Source of the DNA: Hermatobates lingyangjiaoensis
Lineage: Eukaryota > Arthropoda > Insecta > Hemiptera > Hermatobatidae
Length of the DNA: 64,000 bases
Assembly (NCBI GenBank): GCA_026182355.1
Contig: JAPFBL010000116.1
Coordinates: 434,001-498,000 of the forward strand
Reading direction: 5' to 3'
Part shown: positions 13,005 through 22,703 of the stretch, in pieces
How the letters are laid out: each line of letters starts with the position of its first letter
Position numbering within the stretch: the stretch's first letter is position 1
Translations under genes and position numbers: made by a program
The notes under the pieces: generated by a model
The model's database searches: none
The model's input: the letters and a program-made list of their open reading frames with translations, nothing else
Told to the model about the DNA's origin: nothing

Positions 13005-13385
13005 TTCGTACCGCGATCAGTATTGGTAAGATTATGGACTGGTATCGCACTTGGTATCAGTATTGGCAGTATGGGCTCTAATGACACTCGGTATGTATGA
13101 CATGTGGGTAGTAAGGACTGATATCGCACAGTAACAGTATTGGCAGTATGGGCTCTAATGACACTCAGTATCCATGTGGGTAGTAAGGAATGATATCGCA
13201 CAGTAACGGCAGTTATCGCACAGTATTGGCAGTATGGGCTCTAATGACACTCGGTATGTATGACATGTGGGTAGTAAGGAATGATATCGCACAGTATCAG
13301 TATTGGCAGTATGGGCTCTAATGACACTCGGTATGTATGATATGTGGGTAGTAAGGACTGGTATAGCACTCGGTTAGAATTCACA
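13005..13385. repeat. Minisatellite, units about 76-86 bp
   Basis: The core TATTGGCAGTATGGGCTCTA starts at 13061, 13138, 13224 and 13300, giving unit lengths of 77, 86 and 76 bp. Within each unit, TAATGACACTCGGTATG, a GTGGGTAGTAAGGA segment and ATATCGCACAGTA follow in fixed order. The 86-bp unit has a small internal insertion and lacks the TATGACA part of its neighbours. A diverged fifth unit lies at about 13010-13050. The minus-strand ORFs at 12977-13201 and 13241-13474 are readings through this array. Confidence 0.85.
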
Positions 13386-14519
13386 TGGTGTAGTTGAAAG
13401 GTTGCATCACATGGTAATAAATCAAACAAGGTACGACACTCTGTATCAAACGAAAAAAAGTACAATACTTTCAACTGTAACCATCAGAAATACAATTTTA
13501 CTAACAAAAAAAAAATAATTCCAAAACAAATAAAATTTTCTTGAGTGGTACAGAATCAAATGATTTATCACTGTTTATATGACATTGGAAAAAAATGGGA
13601 ATGATTAAAGCCCTGAAATTTGTTTAAAATGTTCGAACTCCTACTCTTTGGCTTAATTCTCAGGAAAGGCTCCTGTCACTGCAAACAATCACTATCAGAT
13701 TACTGCAGAATCTCCTTTTCAAAGTTTCAGTCTTCTCAAAAAGTTTTATAACTCAAAGCGTCAGTTAATAACCAACTTTCTGCAAGTAATGTGAGCAACC
13801 CTCAGTCGTTATTTGATTTTTGCTAAGCTTCTTCAAGGGCATTTATAATTAAAAGATAATTTCCATTTTTGGTTTAATAACTATCACCTTAAGATTAGAT
13901 TAAGGAAAATAAAAATATTAAAATTATCCAGTGAAACCTGCACATAACTTTTCTCCAGTGATGAAAAAAAATACTATGTTAGTCAGTTTATAACAAATTA
14001 AACTATTATTTTATTTTAAATCAATGACTTGTAAAGTGAAAAAAAGGTTTTGACATAATTTTATTTAAAAGTTTATTGTATTGTGCCTGCAAACTCTAAT
14101 CTGTTGTATTCTGTGCAAGTAAGTTTTAATCTGTCATACAAATTTCTGTTGGATTTATTCATTGCTGATTCATTGAAATCAAACTGTACGTCTTGTGTAT
14201 GCATAATCCTTTCTTTTCCGATATATCAAAGTCAAGAAAATAAAAAAATGTACCAGCACTTTTATATAGCTTCTTTCAAGGAATTTTTTACACAAGCTGA
14301 TGACAACAGTTTCTTATACTAGTTATAAGCCATATTTATGAGCTGTAAAACGTATGTGACTATGTTGACATTTATATAACAAGTATTAAACATGAATATG
14401 TGATGAATACTCACAAAATGGACCAAGGAGCAAATCAATTTCTCTTATCAAATAAGAAATTTTATGATAGTTCAACAAGAAAAGCCATCTGCACTGTAAA
14501 TTTTTTTGAATTGAAATTT
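13386..14519. other. Intergenic DNA, nothing recognised
   Basis: AT-rich, with no supported gene. The plus-strand ORF at 14083-14322 has no recognised domain and no compositional sign of coding. Confidence 0.4.
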
Positions 14520-14531
14520 ATAGTCTAGTAT

Positions 14532-14746
14532 AAAAAGCTTTCACATAAACACGTGAAATAACAATCAATGATCAAACCACAATAAGAAATGGGAAAACAA
14601 GACTATAGATCTTTCAACCGTAACAAGCGGTCTTCGTCAGAGTCAAAAACCAACTGAGTTGGTTTTTTGACTCTGACGAAGACCGCTTGTTACGGTTGAA
14701 AGACCTTAGTCTTGTTTTTCCATTTCTTATTGTGGTTTGATCATTG
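14532..14746 (-). mobile_element. Foldback element of PLE end family A, with 12-bp TSD
   Basis: A near-perfect palindrome centred at about 14653. Each arm carries, toward the centre, the hammerhead-like CTGACGA / GACCG...CGGTT / GAAAG core, and outward the segments AAGA(C)AAGACTA and TCAATGATCAAACCAC. The left end has an additional tail of about 33 nt with an internal ATTTCAC/GTGAAAT hairpin. The right arm stops at GATCATTG. The element is flanked on both sides by the exact 12-bp repeat ATAGTCTAGTAT (14520-14531 and 14747-14758), which I read as a target-site duplication. This is the cleanest insertion of the family because its target was not a (TA)n tract. It has no coding capacity. Confidence 0.85.
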
Positions 14747-14758
14747 ATAGTCTAGTAT

Positions 14759-15849
14759 GTTAAGGAAAACAAAGTATAGTTACATTTAATCGAATAATGT
14801 AATCGAGGATTCACTCATTGGTAATGCATATAAATATATATATTTCTGTTGGAGATTAAAGGTTTGGTATTCCATTTGAATATTTATAATGCTTATATAA
14901 TCACATTGCCCATAATTGATGGTTTTTCTATTCCATGCTTCATTATATGCATATATAATTTATTCAAAAGGATCTCAATAAACACGTGACACAATAATGA
15001 AATTTAAACTACAAGGATTCTTTGTGGTTTAAGCAGCATATATAAAAAACATATGATACTCTGAAGAATATAAAAGCAATAATAGACTGATGATGGTCTA
15101 CAGGACTGAAACATGTGTAATTAGTTTGATATTAATTTGATCTTAAAGCCAAAGAAGCAGCCTTGCACCCCAATTACCCATTAGTCACCAGGTATACCCT
15201 ACTACAGAACCTATTAACTACAGCAAGCTTTAAGAAATAGAAAAGGCTTGTGTAAGTACAGTAAAAAGACCGATAACAAAAAGCATTTCCTCGTTGCATC
15301 GTTAAATCAGTACAAAACGGTAGCTATGTCATTGGTCGACATGTGTCAAGTGATTCTTCACTCATCATCAGAGCATTAATGATAAGTGTACTGGAGATTC
15401 ATTACATTTATATGATGGTAGCGTGGCAGTTGAAGTTGACTTGTTTGCAAAGTTAGCATAGTTTTTGAGATCAGAGCAGAGTGGTTGGCCTCTTCATCTA
15501 CCTGGCTGTGTATACATACTTGCAAACAAGTCCAATGTCCTGCATTCACTCATAACGTCAATCCGTCTTTCTGGCTTCTATTATCGAATAATTACTACTT
15601 CCATTAATAGTAATCCAAAATTGAAATTTGTTTTACAAATATTTTTTCTGTTATTGACATTTATAAAATGAGGAAAAAAAACATCGCAAATGACATCAGT
15701 TTCATAGACTTGTAGGGATTTTCGGAACATCAAAGAAAAAATGCACATCAGCTGTAGTCCTGGATGAAAAAGTTGTCATTCAGCTGTATATGTTACAGTT
15801 CTCTGTATAACATGTGAACTCGTACAACAGATAACCTTCTTTTAGTTAG
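14759..15849. other. Intergenic DNA with one possible PLE-end fragment
   Basis: No gene recognised. At 15087-15116 the plus strand reads CTGATGATGGTC...GACTGAAACA, which fits the CTGANGA / stem / GAAA layout of PLE ends, but no other PLE sequence adjoins it. Confidence 0.35.
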
Positions 15850-16245
15850 AATGGTTGGTGCAGGAATTATTCACAATTTTTTCTTTTTACTAATGGTTGG
15901 GCTTTCGGTTTAAATTTTGTTTTGTATTTTCCAATATTCTCTGTTATTCGTTCGTCACTGGAATTTTTTCAGTATAGTTTAAGAGATTTTCCTGATATGT
16001 CGTTGTTTTTGAGATAATTTTTTTTGAGAGCATCGTATATAGAAGTTTCGCACGCTCTGTCAATGAATGATCTGATCGTGGCATCTTTGTACCGATGAGG
16101 GCACTCACTCCTTGAGTACAGAAACTTGCTGTCTTACTTGGCTTTCTATATACAGATGTTGATGGTGATGATGTTGAATATTTTGGAAGTTTTTCCTTTG
16201 GAAGTTTAGTTTCTTCTCAATTGTGGTTTCTATTATAACTATTGG
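15850..16245 (-). pseudogene. Decayed Penelope-like reverse transcriptase segment
   Basis: Read on the minus strand from about 16170, one frame gives STSVYRKPSKTASF, the T-S-x-Y-R-K-P signature that follows the catalytic motifs in PLE reverse transcriptases. After a frame change, the next stretch (about 16110 down to 16000) gives CPHRYKDATIRSFIDRAC and then DALKKNYLKNN. This corresponds to the conserved region after YRKP, with its x-x-H-R-A type helix. Downstream, to about 15850, a lysine-rich reading (ENIGKYKTKFKPKAQPL) resembles the RT-endonuclease connector. Several frameshifts and stops are present, and neither the catalytic aspartates nor an endonuclease domain is visible. Recognition rests on motif memory, so the boundaries are approximate. 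The element is dead. Confidence 0.6.
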
Positions 16246-18809
16246 CCGAAAGGTCAGGGTGCATGTTTATGAATCAAACAGGTTTCTATTATAACAATAG
16301 GGTAGGGACTGGTTTCTTCTGCTGATTTTAGAATTTATAAATGAGTTAGATCTCTTTTGACCATAAAACAATTTATTTACCTACAATAAATAAAGAGATT
16401 GTGCTCAGTATTATTATTTTCAATGTGGCGAACTCGTGAGGCACCGAACAATAAACAATTAATGAATTCTTCAGGTTTCTGGTTTTCTTGGTTGTTGAAA
16501 TGAAAACTCACTTCATTAATTCCCTTGTTTCGTGTTTATTCAACATGATTAGGGCTAAAAACAATTAAATAAAAAACCAAGAAATGTTGAGCAGTCAATA
16601 AAAACAAAACAAACAAAAATTTTCCTGTAGTTGTGTTACGTAAGAAATATTAAATTACTAATTATGAAACCAAAGATAAATTCAGAGAAAAAAAATTATT
16701 TTCAAATTTCTTATATTAAAACGTAAAAAAGTATTATGTTTCACTGGATTTTGATTAACAAATTTAACTGCATGTAAACAAACTCAATTAGTACAGCAGT
16801 TTAATAAGTAGTCCATGTTCCATTATTACTTTCTATATTGTTATAGCTTACACATTTTAGGTTGAACAAAATTTCATTGTTCTTTAGTTAGCCGCTTCGC
16901 GTAAAGAAAGATATTTTCTGAAGTAATAGACCATTGGATAACACTCCTTCCCATCCATGTATTCTAACAAAAAAGTATTACGATCATTCTATCTTAAGAT
17001 GCTATTTTTGGGTATAATTTCACTATGTTCCGTCAAACTTTGTCACATGTCACAACCACATGTAATAACTTAAACAATATAGGTTAGTTTTTTATACTTT
17101 ATTGCAAACCTGACTTGTCTGGTTTGTTGAACTAATCAGAAGTTTTTTTAGCAAATGCTGCCGTCAGTTTCTTATTTTCTAAGATTTTAGTACTCTGTAG
17201 TGGGCTGTTTTGAACCAACAATACGATATTGTTAAACAATGTTATTACACATACACCATTTTTTTAAGTAATATGAATTAGAATAAACACACACGCACTC
17301 ACACACACATATAAATACACAGAAAAATCATTAGAAAAAAAACGTTAAAAATACATTAGAGACCACAAAACACGTAAAGCCGTCAAAATTTCTAAATGAA
17401 ATTATTTTATGATTGCTATACTTAACTTATAGTAAAGTAAATATCTAAACTTATATAATAATTAACAGCTATGCATATACTAAAAAGAGCAAAGTAAAAA
17501 ATTGACAAATATTAAAATTTAAACGTTTTTCTCTAAGAAGAGAAACCTTTATGTATCATCATTTCATTGTTTATGCAATAAACAATCAACTATTACATTA
17601 CTGTATTAAAATGATAATATTCAAGAAAGGAATTTACAATTACAACCATCCGTTTTGGAACACCCGCTTCACTGGCAACGGTAACAACAATTTCTTTCTA
17701 AATAGCACAAATCCACAAAAACAAATCAGATAATAAAATAATTACTTTGCCTAATACATCTATTAAATTAGCAATAGTGTTTCCATAGTTAAGGAAGACT
17801 GGCCCTTTTTTAATCTACAGAATTTCTATCGATTTTCTTCATTTTGTTTCCTACAAACCAATGTTATGACATTCATTATTAATATGTGGAGCCACTGCAG
17901 TAACATTGGTCTTAGTTATCCCTATAAAGTATGAATGTTGATAAACCTGTTCAAATAAGAAACAGCTTGTTTCTCAGTAGTAAATTTAAGTAAAAGTCAT
18001 TACACTTGATTAAATGTGAAACGTTGCTTTGCAATTCTTTTTGAGTCATATCTTTCCAATACGAAAACAAGAAAATTACTTTCTTTTTGATATAATTGAC
18101 TAGCTAGAGCAACTTCAGATTTTTTTCTTTTTATAACTTCTTCAATTATTTATATTTTTTTTTAAATTCGAAAATAAAAAAAAACAATTTACATTCAACT
18201 TTCAGACAATTATTATTTATGCTGTTGAAATTGTTTTTTCTTTTGACTTAATGTTTCAAACATAGCGTTCAATTAAATTTCGTGGGTAGTTATTTTTCTG
18301 TAATAGCATTTCAACTCCTTTCATGTTTTTCTCCAAAAACACAGCCTGCTGATTACAATGATTTTTCTAAAATTTAACCACAATTCATTTTTTAGTACTT
18401 CAGAACAGAAACAGGTCTTCTGTTAAAATATTCCCATTAAATAGGGACATCGCATGAACAACTCAGCGATTTTAAATATGTTTCAATTTTTACTGAAGAT
18501 TACAGAAAATATCATCATAGAAGGTATTTTTATTAATTGAAATAAGCTTTTTGAACATGTATTGTCTTTCTTCATGTAATAATTTCTTCATCTGATTTAG
18601 ATGCAGGAAACATGACTTTTCAATTTGCTTTGTATTTACAGAGAAACCATCAGGGGACTTTTACTATAATTTCTAAAAAATGTAAATACCATAATTAAGT
18701 AGAACTAATTAACTAATTATTAATCACTTGTTTATACAAACTTGTTAGCTAATGCACAACTGATAAATTTCTATTAAATTCTAATCGCCATTCGATAATT
18801 TTATCAGGT
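16246..18809. other. AT-rich intergenic DNA, nothing recognised
   Basis: No gene or transposon recognised. 17287-17320 is a degenerate CA-rich patch. The ORF at 17551-17733 is short and has no domain. Confidence 0.4.
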
Positions 18810-18843
18810 TCTCTGTCTCTCTCACTCTCTCATTCTCTCTCTC

Positions 18844-18887
<44 letters not shown>
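18810..18887. repeat. (TC)n microsatellite
   Basis: TC dinucleotide tract with a few interruptions in its left third, pure on its right side, running straight into a short (TA)n. Confidence 0.95.
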
Positions 18888-18888
<1 letters not shown>

Positions 18889-18914
18889 ATATATATAAAA
18901 CAAAATGAGTAATA

Positions 18915-19172
18915 TATCGACTGTCTGATAGAATAGGTGTGTTATATAATCAGGATTCGATCAACATTCTAGGTTCAAAAATCAAACTTTCGTTGCTGAC
19001 GTTTCAGTTTTATTTAAATCCTTTTTGATAGGCAGAAGTACGAATTTTTTCTTATTCAAAAGAATTATACTTCTACCTATGCATGAGGTTTGATGCATAG
19101 AAACTATGAAACGCCGGCAACGATAGTTTGATTTTTAATCTAGAAGACTGACCAAATCCGGATTATATAATA
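18915..19172. mobile_element. Foldback element, PLE-like end family P
   Basis: Inverted arms at about 18942-19008 and 19103-19171. The left arm contains TCAAACTTTCGTTGCTGACG and the right arm contains the inverse with a few changes (CGCCGGCAACGATAGTTTGA). Both arms end in an ATTATATAAT segment. The GAAACG...GGCAACG wording is typical of PLE ends. A segment of about 30 nt left of the left arm (TAATATATCGACTGTCTGAT and on) has no counterpart on the right, matching the one-sided tail of the other foldbacks. Flanking duplications are unclear because both flanks are TA-rich. Confidence 0.55.
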
Positions 19173-19550
19173 CATCTATATATATTCCATGTTAGATTCA
19201 GTCATTTTTCATACCTCCATGCTTATTGCAAAGTAATTGCATTTTTTTTTATCCAGAATAATTAAATATATGCCATTATTTAACTTATTTACAATAAGTT
19301 AAGGACTAATGTTGAACATTGTAGTTCTAAATTAATCCTACCACTATTAAACAAAATAGTAATTATAGATATGGAAAACACAATGAATAAGTATATATAT
19401 ATAGATACGGTACATCTGTTAGGCCAACTTAACTAACGATTAAAAGAAAAAATTACCATAGAAACAACAATAAAACTCATTTTAATACTTTTAAATCTGA
19501 ATTAAACACCTTCAATATTTGTGTTTTCTCCTGTCATTTTCTTTTAATTG

Positions 19551-19553
<3 letters not shown>

Positions 19554-19609
<56 letters not shown>
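19554..19609. repeat. (TA)n microsatellite
   Basis: Long pure TA tract. Confidence 0.95.
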
Positions 19610-19612
<3 letters not shown>

Positions 19613-19734
19613 AAATTGTGACTGAGTCTGTCCTTCAAGCTCAAATCAATCTCTTAACTTAGTAGAACTGACAGAGTCAAAATTAATTTATATATATATA
19701 TCAATACAAAAAGAGAAGAACATATATAAAGGAA

Positions 19735-19870
19735 TACAACACCCACTACTATACTTCGACTAGCGTCGGCATCAGGTAGAAGTACTCCTGCAAGCAGCTG
19801 TGGCTGCCTGAGCGAACTGTCGAATGGGACAACACACGTGCCCTCTGCTGGCTGCCTTGTGCAAAAATAA
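19735..19870 (-). repeat. PLE terminal fragment, family D type
   Basis: On the minus strand, CTGATGC-CGACGCTAGTCG-AAGTATAG lies at about 19752-19780. This is a diverged form of the CTGATGA...GTCGAAATATAG end found at 38.2 kb. The purine/pyrimidine-skewed, GC-richer sequence next to it (19780-19870) resembles the region next to the 38.2-kb end. The minus-strand ORF at 19654-19953 simply reads through it. Confidence 0.5.
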
Positions 19871-19937
19871 CTAACTAAAGAGAGAGAACTAAATAACAAC
19901 GTTGGTTTTATTATATTAAAGTTAGTAATATACGTAT

Positions 19938-19939
19938 AT

Positions 19940-19984
<45 letters not shown>
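19938..19984. repeat. (CA)n(TA)n compound microsatellite
   Basis: CA run passing into a TA run that abuts the left tail of the large family-A element. Confidence 0.95.
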
Positions 19985-19988
<4 letters not shown>

Positions 19989-20264
19989 GATTTCACATAA
20001 ACACGTGAAACAACAATCAATGATCAAACCACAATAAGAAATGGGAAAACAAGACTAAGATCTTTCAACCGTAACAAGCGGTCTTCGTCAGAGTCAAAAA
20101 CCCAACTGAACACTAGATGCAGAAAACATCTGGTGAGGAGTTGAGAAGAGTGGGAGGGAAGAGTGGTATTTTAAAAGGGTGAAAGCACAGGAAAGGACTA
20201 ATGTCCAGAAAGGGATGTTTGGGGAAACAAAGGAGTACAGTAAGAAAAAGTAAAAAACTATCCG

Positions 20265-20641
20265 CTAGCTGTCAACCCTCTTTGAAGAGGCTATTGCCCT
20301 CGTGACGAAAGTATCAAGTTTGAAGAGACCGTTACTAATGTTTATAATATTAGATCTATTAAATTTAATTAGAGACGATTCAATAATATTTCTTAACAAC
20401 ATTGATTTTTCATAGGTAATAAATTTAGCTCCTGTCCAATCAATATGATGATTTTCATTTTTTATATGCAAGAATAAGGCACTACTGTTTTCCTGTCTAC
20501 TTACGTTATATTGGTGTTGTTTTACACGTGTTTTTAATGATTTACCAGTTCGACCAATATAAATTGTATGGCAATTTTTGCACGGAATTTTATAAATACC
20601 AGCGGACTCCAATTCGCTTGGAGAGTTTTTTATTAATTTAG
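20265..20641 (-). CDS. GIY-YIG endonuclease segment of PLE (inverted, partial)
   Basis: Partial PLE coding region on the minus strand, from a LIKNSPSELESAG segment to a stop at the left. It shows GIYKIPCKNC, then IYIGRTGKSLKTRVKQH, the PLE form of the GIY-YIG nuclease with its CxxC zinc-binding pair and downstream R and H. A SALFLHIKNENHHIDW segment and a terminal R-x-x-E-S-x-L-I helix follow. In PLEs this domain nicks DNA to prime reverse transcription. The ORF runs on to 20756, but that N-terminal extension reads the antisense of the plus copy and is an artefact of the junction. Compared with the plus copy it has T for K and R for Q in the YIG segment. No reverse-transcriptase domain is attached, so it is a fragment. 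Confidence 0.85.
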
Positions 20642-20643
20642 CT

Positions 20644-21180
20644 TTGAAGGGTGCTAAAAAAACTTTCTCTAATACTTCAAAAGAGCCCCTTTTATTATCA
20701 AATTCTATAGTTTTGCCATACCACGAATCATTGGACCCCCTTCCAAGATTAGCCAAACAACTTGATTTTAATATAGTGTTTTCTAATCGTAATAACGTGG
20801 GTAATATGTTAATAAAAAACTCTCCAAGCGAATTGGAGTCCGCTGGTATTTATAAAATTCCGTGCAAAAATTGCCATAAAATTTATATTGGTCAAACTGG
20901 TAAATCATTAAAAACACGTGTAAAACAACACCAATATAACGTAAGTAGACAGGAAAACAGTAGTGCCTTATTCTTGCATATAAAAAATGAAAATCATCAT
21001 ATTGATTGGACAGGAGCTAAATTTATTACCTATGAAAAATCAATGTTGTTAAGAAATATTATTGAATCGTCTCTAATTAAATTTAATAGATCTAATATTA
21101 TAAACATTAGTAACGGTCTCTTCAAACTTGATACTTTCGTCACGAGGGCAATAGCCTCTTCAAAGAGGGTTGACAGCTAG
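20644..21180 (+). CDS. PLE C-terminal protein: RT connector plus GIY-YIG endonuclease (5'-truncated)
   Basis: The longest intact PLE reading frame in the window, 178 codons as an ORF. Residues 1-55 (KKTFSNTSKEP..., PYHESLDPLPRLAKQL, FNIVFSNRNNVGNM) match the connector between the RT thumb and the endonuclease in PLE proteins. Residues 56-178 are the endonuclease: GIYKIPCKNC at about 69-78, IYIGQTGKSLKTRVKQH at about 81-97, then SALFLHIKNENHHIDW, and a C-terminal helix with R-N-I-I-E-S. The annotated ATG is not a true start, because the coding sequence is cut off at about 20640 where the inverted copy joins. No stop or frameshift interrupts the retained part, which suggests a relatively young insertion. 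The RT domain is absent, so this copy cannot act alone. Confidence 0.88.
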   Translation: MKGAKKTFSNTSKEPLLLSNSIVLPYHESLDPLPRLAKQLDFNIVFSNRNNVGNMLIKNSPSELESAGIYKIPCKNCHKIYIGQTGKSLKTRVKQHQYNVSRQENSSALFLHIKNENHHIDWTGAKFITYEKSMLLRNIIESSLIKFNRSNIINISNGLFKLDTFVTRAIASSKRVDS

Positions 21181-21427
21181 CGGATAGTTTTTTACTTTTT
21201 CTTACTGTACTCCTTTGTTTCCCCAAACATCCCTTTCTGGACATTAGTCCTTTCCTGTGCTTTCACCCTTTTAAAATACCACTCTTCCCTCCCACTCTTC
21301 TCAACTCCTCACCAGATGTTTTCTGCATCTAGTGTTCAGTTGGGTTTTTGACTCTGACGAAGACCGCTTGTTACGGTTGAAAGATCTTAGTCTTGTTTTC
21401 CCATTTCTTATTGTGGTTTGATCATTG

Positions 21428-21460
<33 letters not shown>

Positions 21461-21462
21461 AT
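21428..21462. repeat. (TA)n microsatellite between PLE ends
   Basis: TA run with one break, linking the family-A element on its left to a family-F PLE end on its right. Confidence 0.9.
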
Positions 21463-21594
21463 GGGTTTCCTGCCGTTGTGTTTCCAGCGTGCTTGGTCGC
21501 CCATTCTCTCGTTTCTCCTGAAGACGGATCATCAAAAAATTTGAGTTTGTGAGTGTGTCTCTTTCTCTGTGTGCTGCTTTTCTTCGTTTGTGAA

Positions 21595-21597
<3 letters not shown>
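21463..21597 (+). repeat. PLE terminal fragment, family F
   Basis: Bounded on both sides by (TA)n. It contains CTCCTGAAGACGG, a short arm, then AAAAAATTTGAG, and ends in a TTTGTGAACTG segment. A related fragment lies at 38060-38195, where the core reads CTGAAGACGG-ATTA-CCGAAAA with a proper 3-bp stem. The tail of a third lies near 36090-36195. No coding sequence is attached. Confidence 0.6.

Positions 21598-21626
<29 letters not shown>
21598..21626. repeat. (TA)n microsatellite between PLE ends
   Basis: Pure TA tract separating the family-F end from the family-B end. Confidence 0.95.
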
Positions 21627-22087
21627 ACTTTAAATTACACAAAGCACGACACAGAAAAGACAATACAAAGAATACTTAGAGTTCAATATTTCGAACTGTT
21701 GTTCGTCATCAGGAGAGTAGACTTGAAGAGAGGACGAAGTGAGAGAGATCTCCTCACGTCGAAGAACGGAGCGCGAATGAAGAAATAAAGAGTCAACCGA
21801 AGAGAGCAAAACTAGCGTAAAAAAGGAGCTAGGCACTAAACGTCGGAGAACGGAGAAAGCAAAAACAATAGATAAAAATATAAAATTAAAAATTATAAAT
21901 TAAATATTATAAAAAAAGAAAATAATAAAAAAATAATAATAAAATAAATATATATATAATATAATAAAAAAAGAAGGAAAAGAAAAAAAGGGGAAAAAAT
22001 ATATATATACGATATATCGTATATATATATATCGTATATATGAATATGAATAAATAAGTTAAAAATAAAAAGAAAAACAAATAAAAG
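21627..22087 (-). repeat. 3' untranslated region and terminus of PLE family B
   Basis: On the minus strand, this is the downstream region of the endonuclease gene that stops at 22088. It ends in the family-B terminus at 21627-21880: CTGATGACGAACAACAG, TTCGAAATATTG, then GTGTAATTTAAAGTT into (TA)n. The terminus is a near match, about 250 bp long, to 61655-61915 in the opposite orientation, and its outer part matches both arms of the foldback at 11588. The region between 21890 and 22087 is A/T-rich with palindromic ATACGATATATCGTAT motifs at 22009-22040. The ORF at 21630-21836 is non-coding read-through. Confidence 0.7.
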
Positions 22088-22649
22088 TTAACGCTTCTGA
22101 TTTAAACCGGGATCTGATCGGGCCCCCAATAACCATATGTGGGCCTCCTCAGACGCTCTTAATGTCAAACTACGGTCATCAGTGGTCACTAGCTTAATGA
22201 TTTGAACAGTAAAGCAGTCATTAAAAGAAAGGTTATGGCTGTTGGCATGGGTAGCTACAGGAAGCTGTTTGCACTGACCGACCGAAGCTCTATGGTTGTT
22301 CAAACGCTCATTGAGCTTGGTAGAAGTCATACCAATGTAGAATGCTCCACATTGTCTACAGTTCAGTCGGTAGACGCAATTCCTGGATGTGCAGGAGGTG
22401 TTAGGTGGGACGCGGAAAGAGTTGGTTGGTGAGGAGAAGAAAGGTGAAGGGTTAACTAAAGGACAGGTAAGGCAGAGGCGACGGCCGCATTTCTCCATAC
22501 CACCACGCACCACCCCAATCCCAGGAGTTTCAAGGGATCTGTGGGAAAACAGGTTTCCTAAATTGGGAGGCTTTCTGAAGGACAGGCGAGGGGATTTTCG
22601 GAAGACGGAGGAGGTGGAGGGAGAAGAGGACAGGAGAGGAAAAATGTCC

Positions 22650-22650
<1 letters not shown>
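22088..22650 (-). CDS. GIY-YIG endonuclease of a second PLE lineage (5'-truncated)
   Basis: Open minus-strand frame ending at 22088. Its N-terminal retained part is Ser/Pro-rich and basic, with CGRRLCLTCP (two Cys pairs), and resembles the RT-to-endonuclease connector of PLEs. Then come NCVYRLNCRQC, FYIGMTSTKLNERLNNHRAS, and a VATHANSHN segment. The C-terminal E-x-x-x-I helix lies in LRASEEAHIWLLGARSDPG. This is the GIY-YIG nuclease with its CxxC zinc pair, the YIG, and the downstream R and H. The open frame continues upstream to 22975 only by reading through (TA)n and another PLE end, so that part is not protein sequence. It is closely related to the copy at 38496-38850 and distinct from the 20-kb lineage. 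Truncated at the (TA)n, without RT. Confidence 0.85.

Positions 22651-22700
<50 letters not shown>
22651..22700. repeat. (TA)n microsatellite
   Basis: Pure TA tract forming the truncation boundary of the lineage-B coding sequence. Confidence 0.95.

Positions 22701-22703
<3 letters not shown>

Larger units (their letters stand above)
19985..21428. mobile_element. Large inverted PLE element, family A, with endonuclease ORFs
   Basis: A 1.4-kb inverted structure. The left arm (about 19985-20638) and right arm (about 20810-21428) are near-identical reverse complements. Each holds a complete GIY-YIG endonuclease segment, its 3' untranslated region and the family-A end with the hammerhead-like core. 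The spacer of about 170 bp (20639-20809) continues only the plus-strand coding sequence. The structure is therefore one 5'-truncated plus copy with a shorter inverted 3' piece at its head. The left end carries the extra tail (AAGATTTCACATAAACACG and on), while the right end stops at GATCATTGAT within (TA)n. PLEs are known to have terminal repeats in inverted as well as direct orientation. The short family-A foldbacks look like deletion derivatives of this arrangement. Confidence 0.85.
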
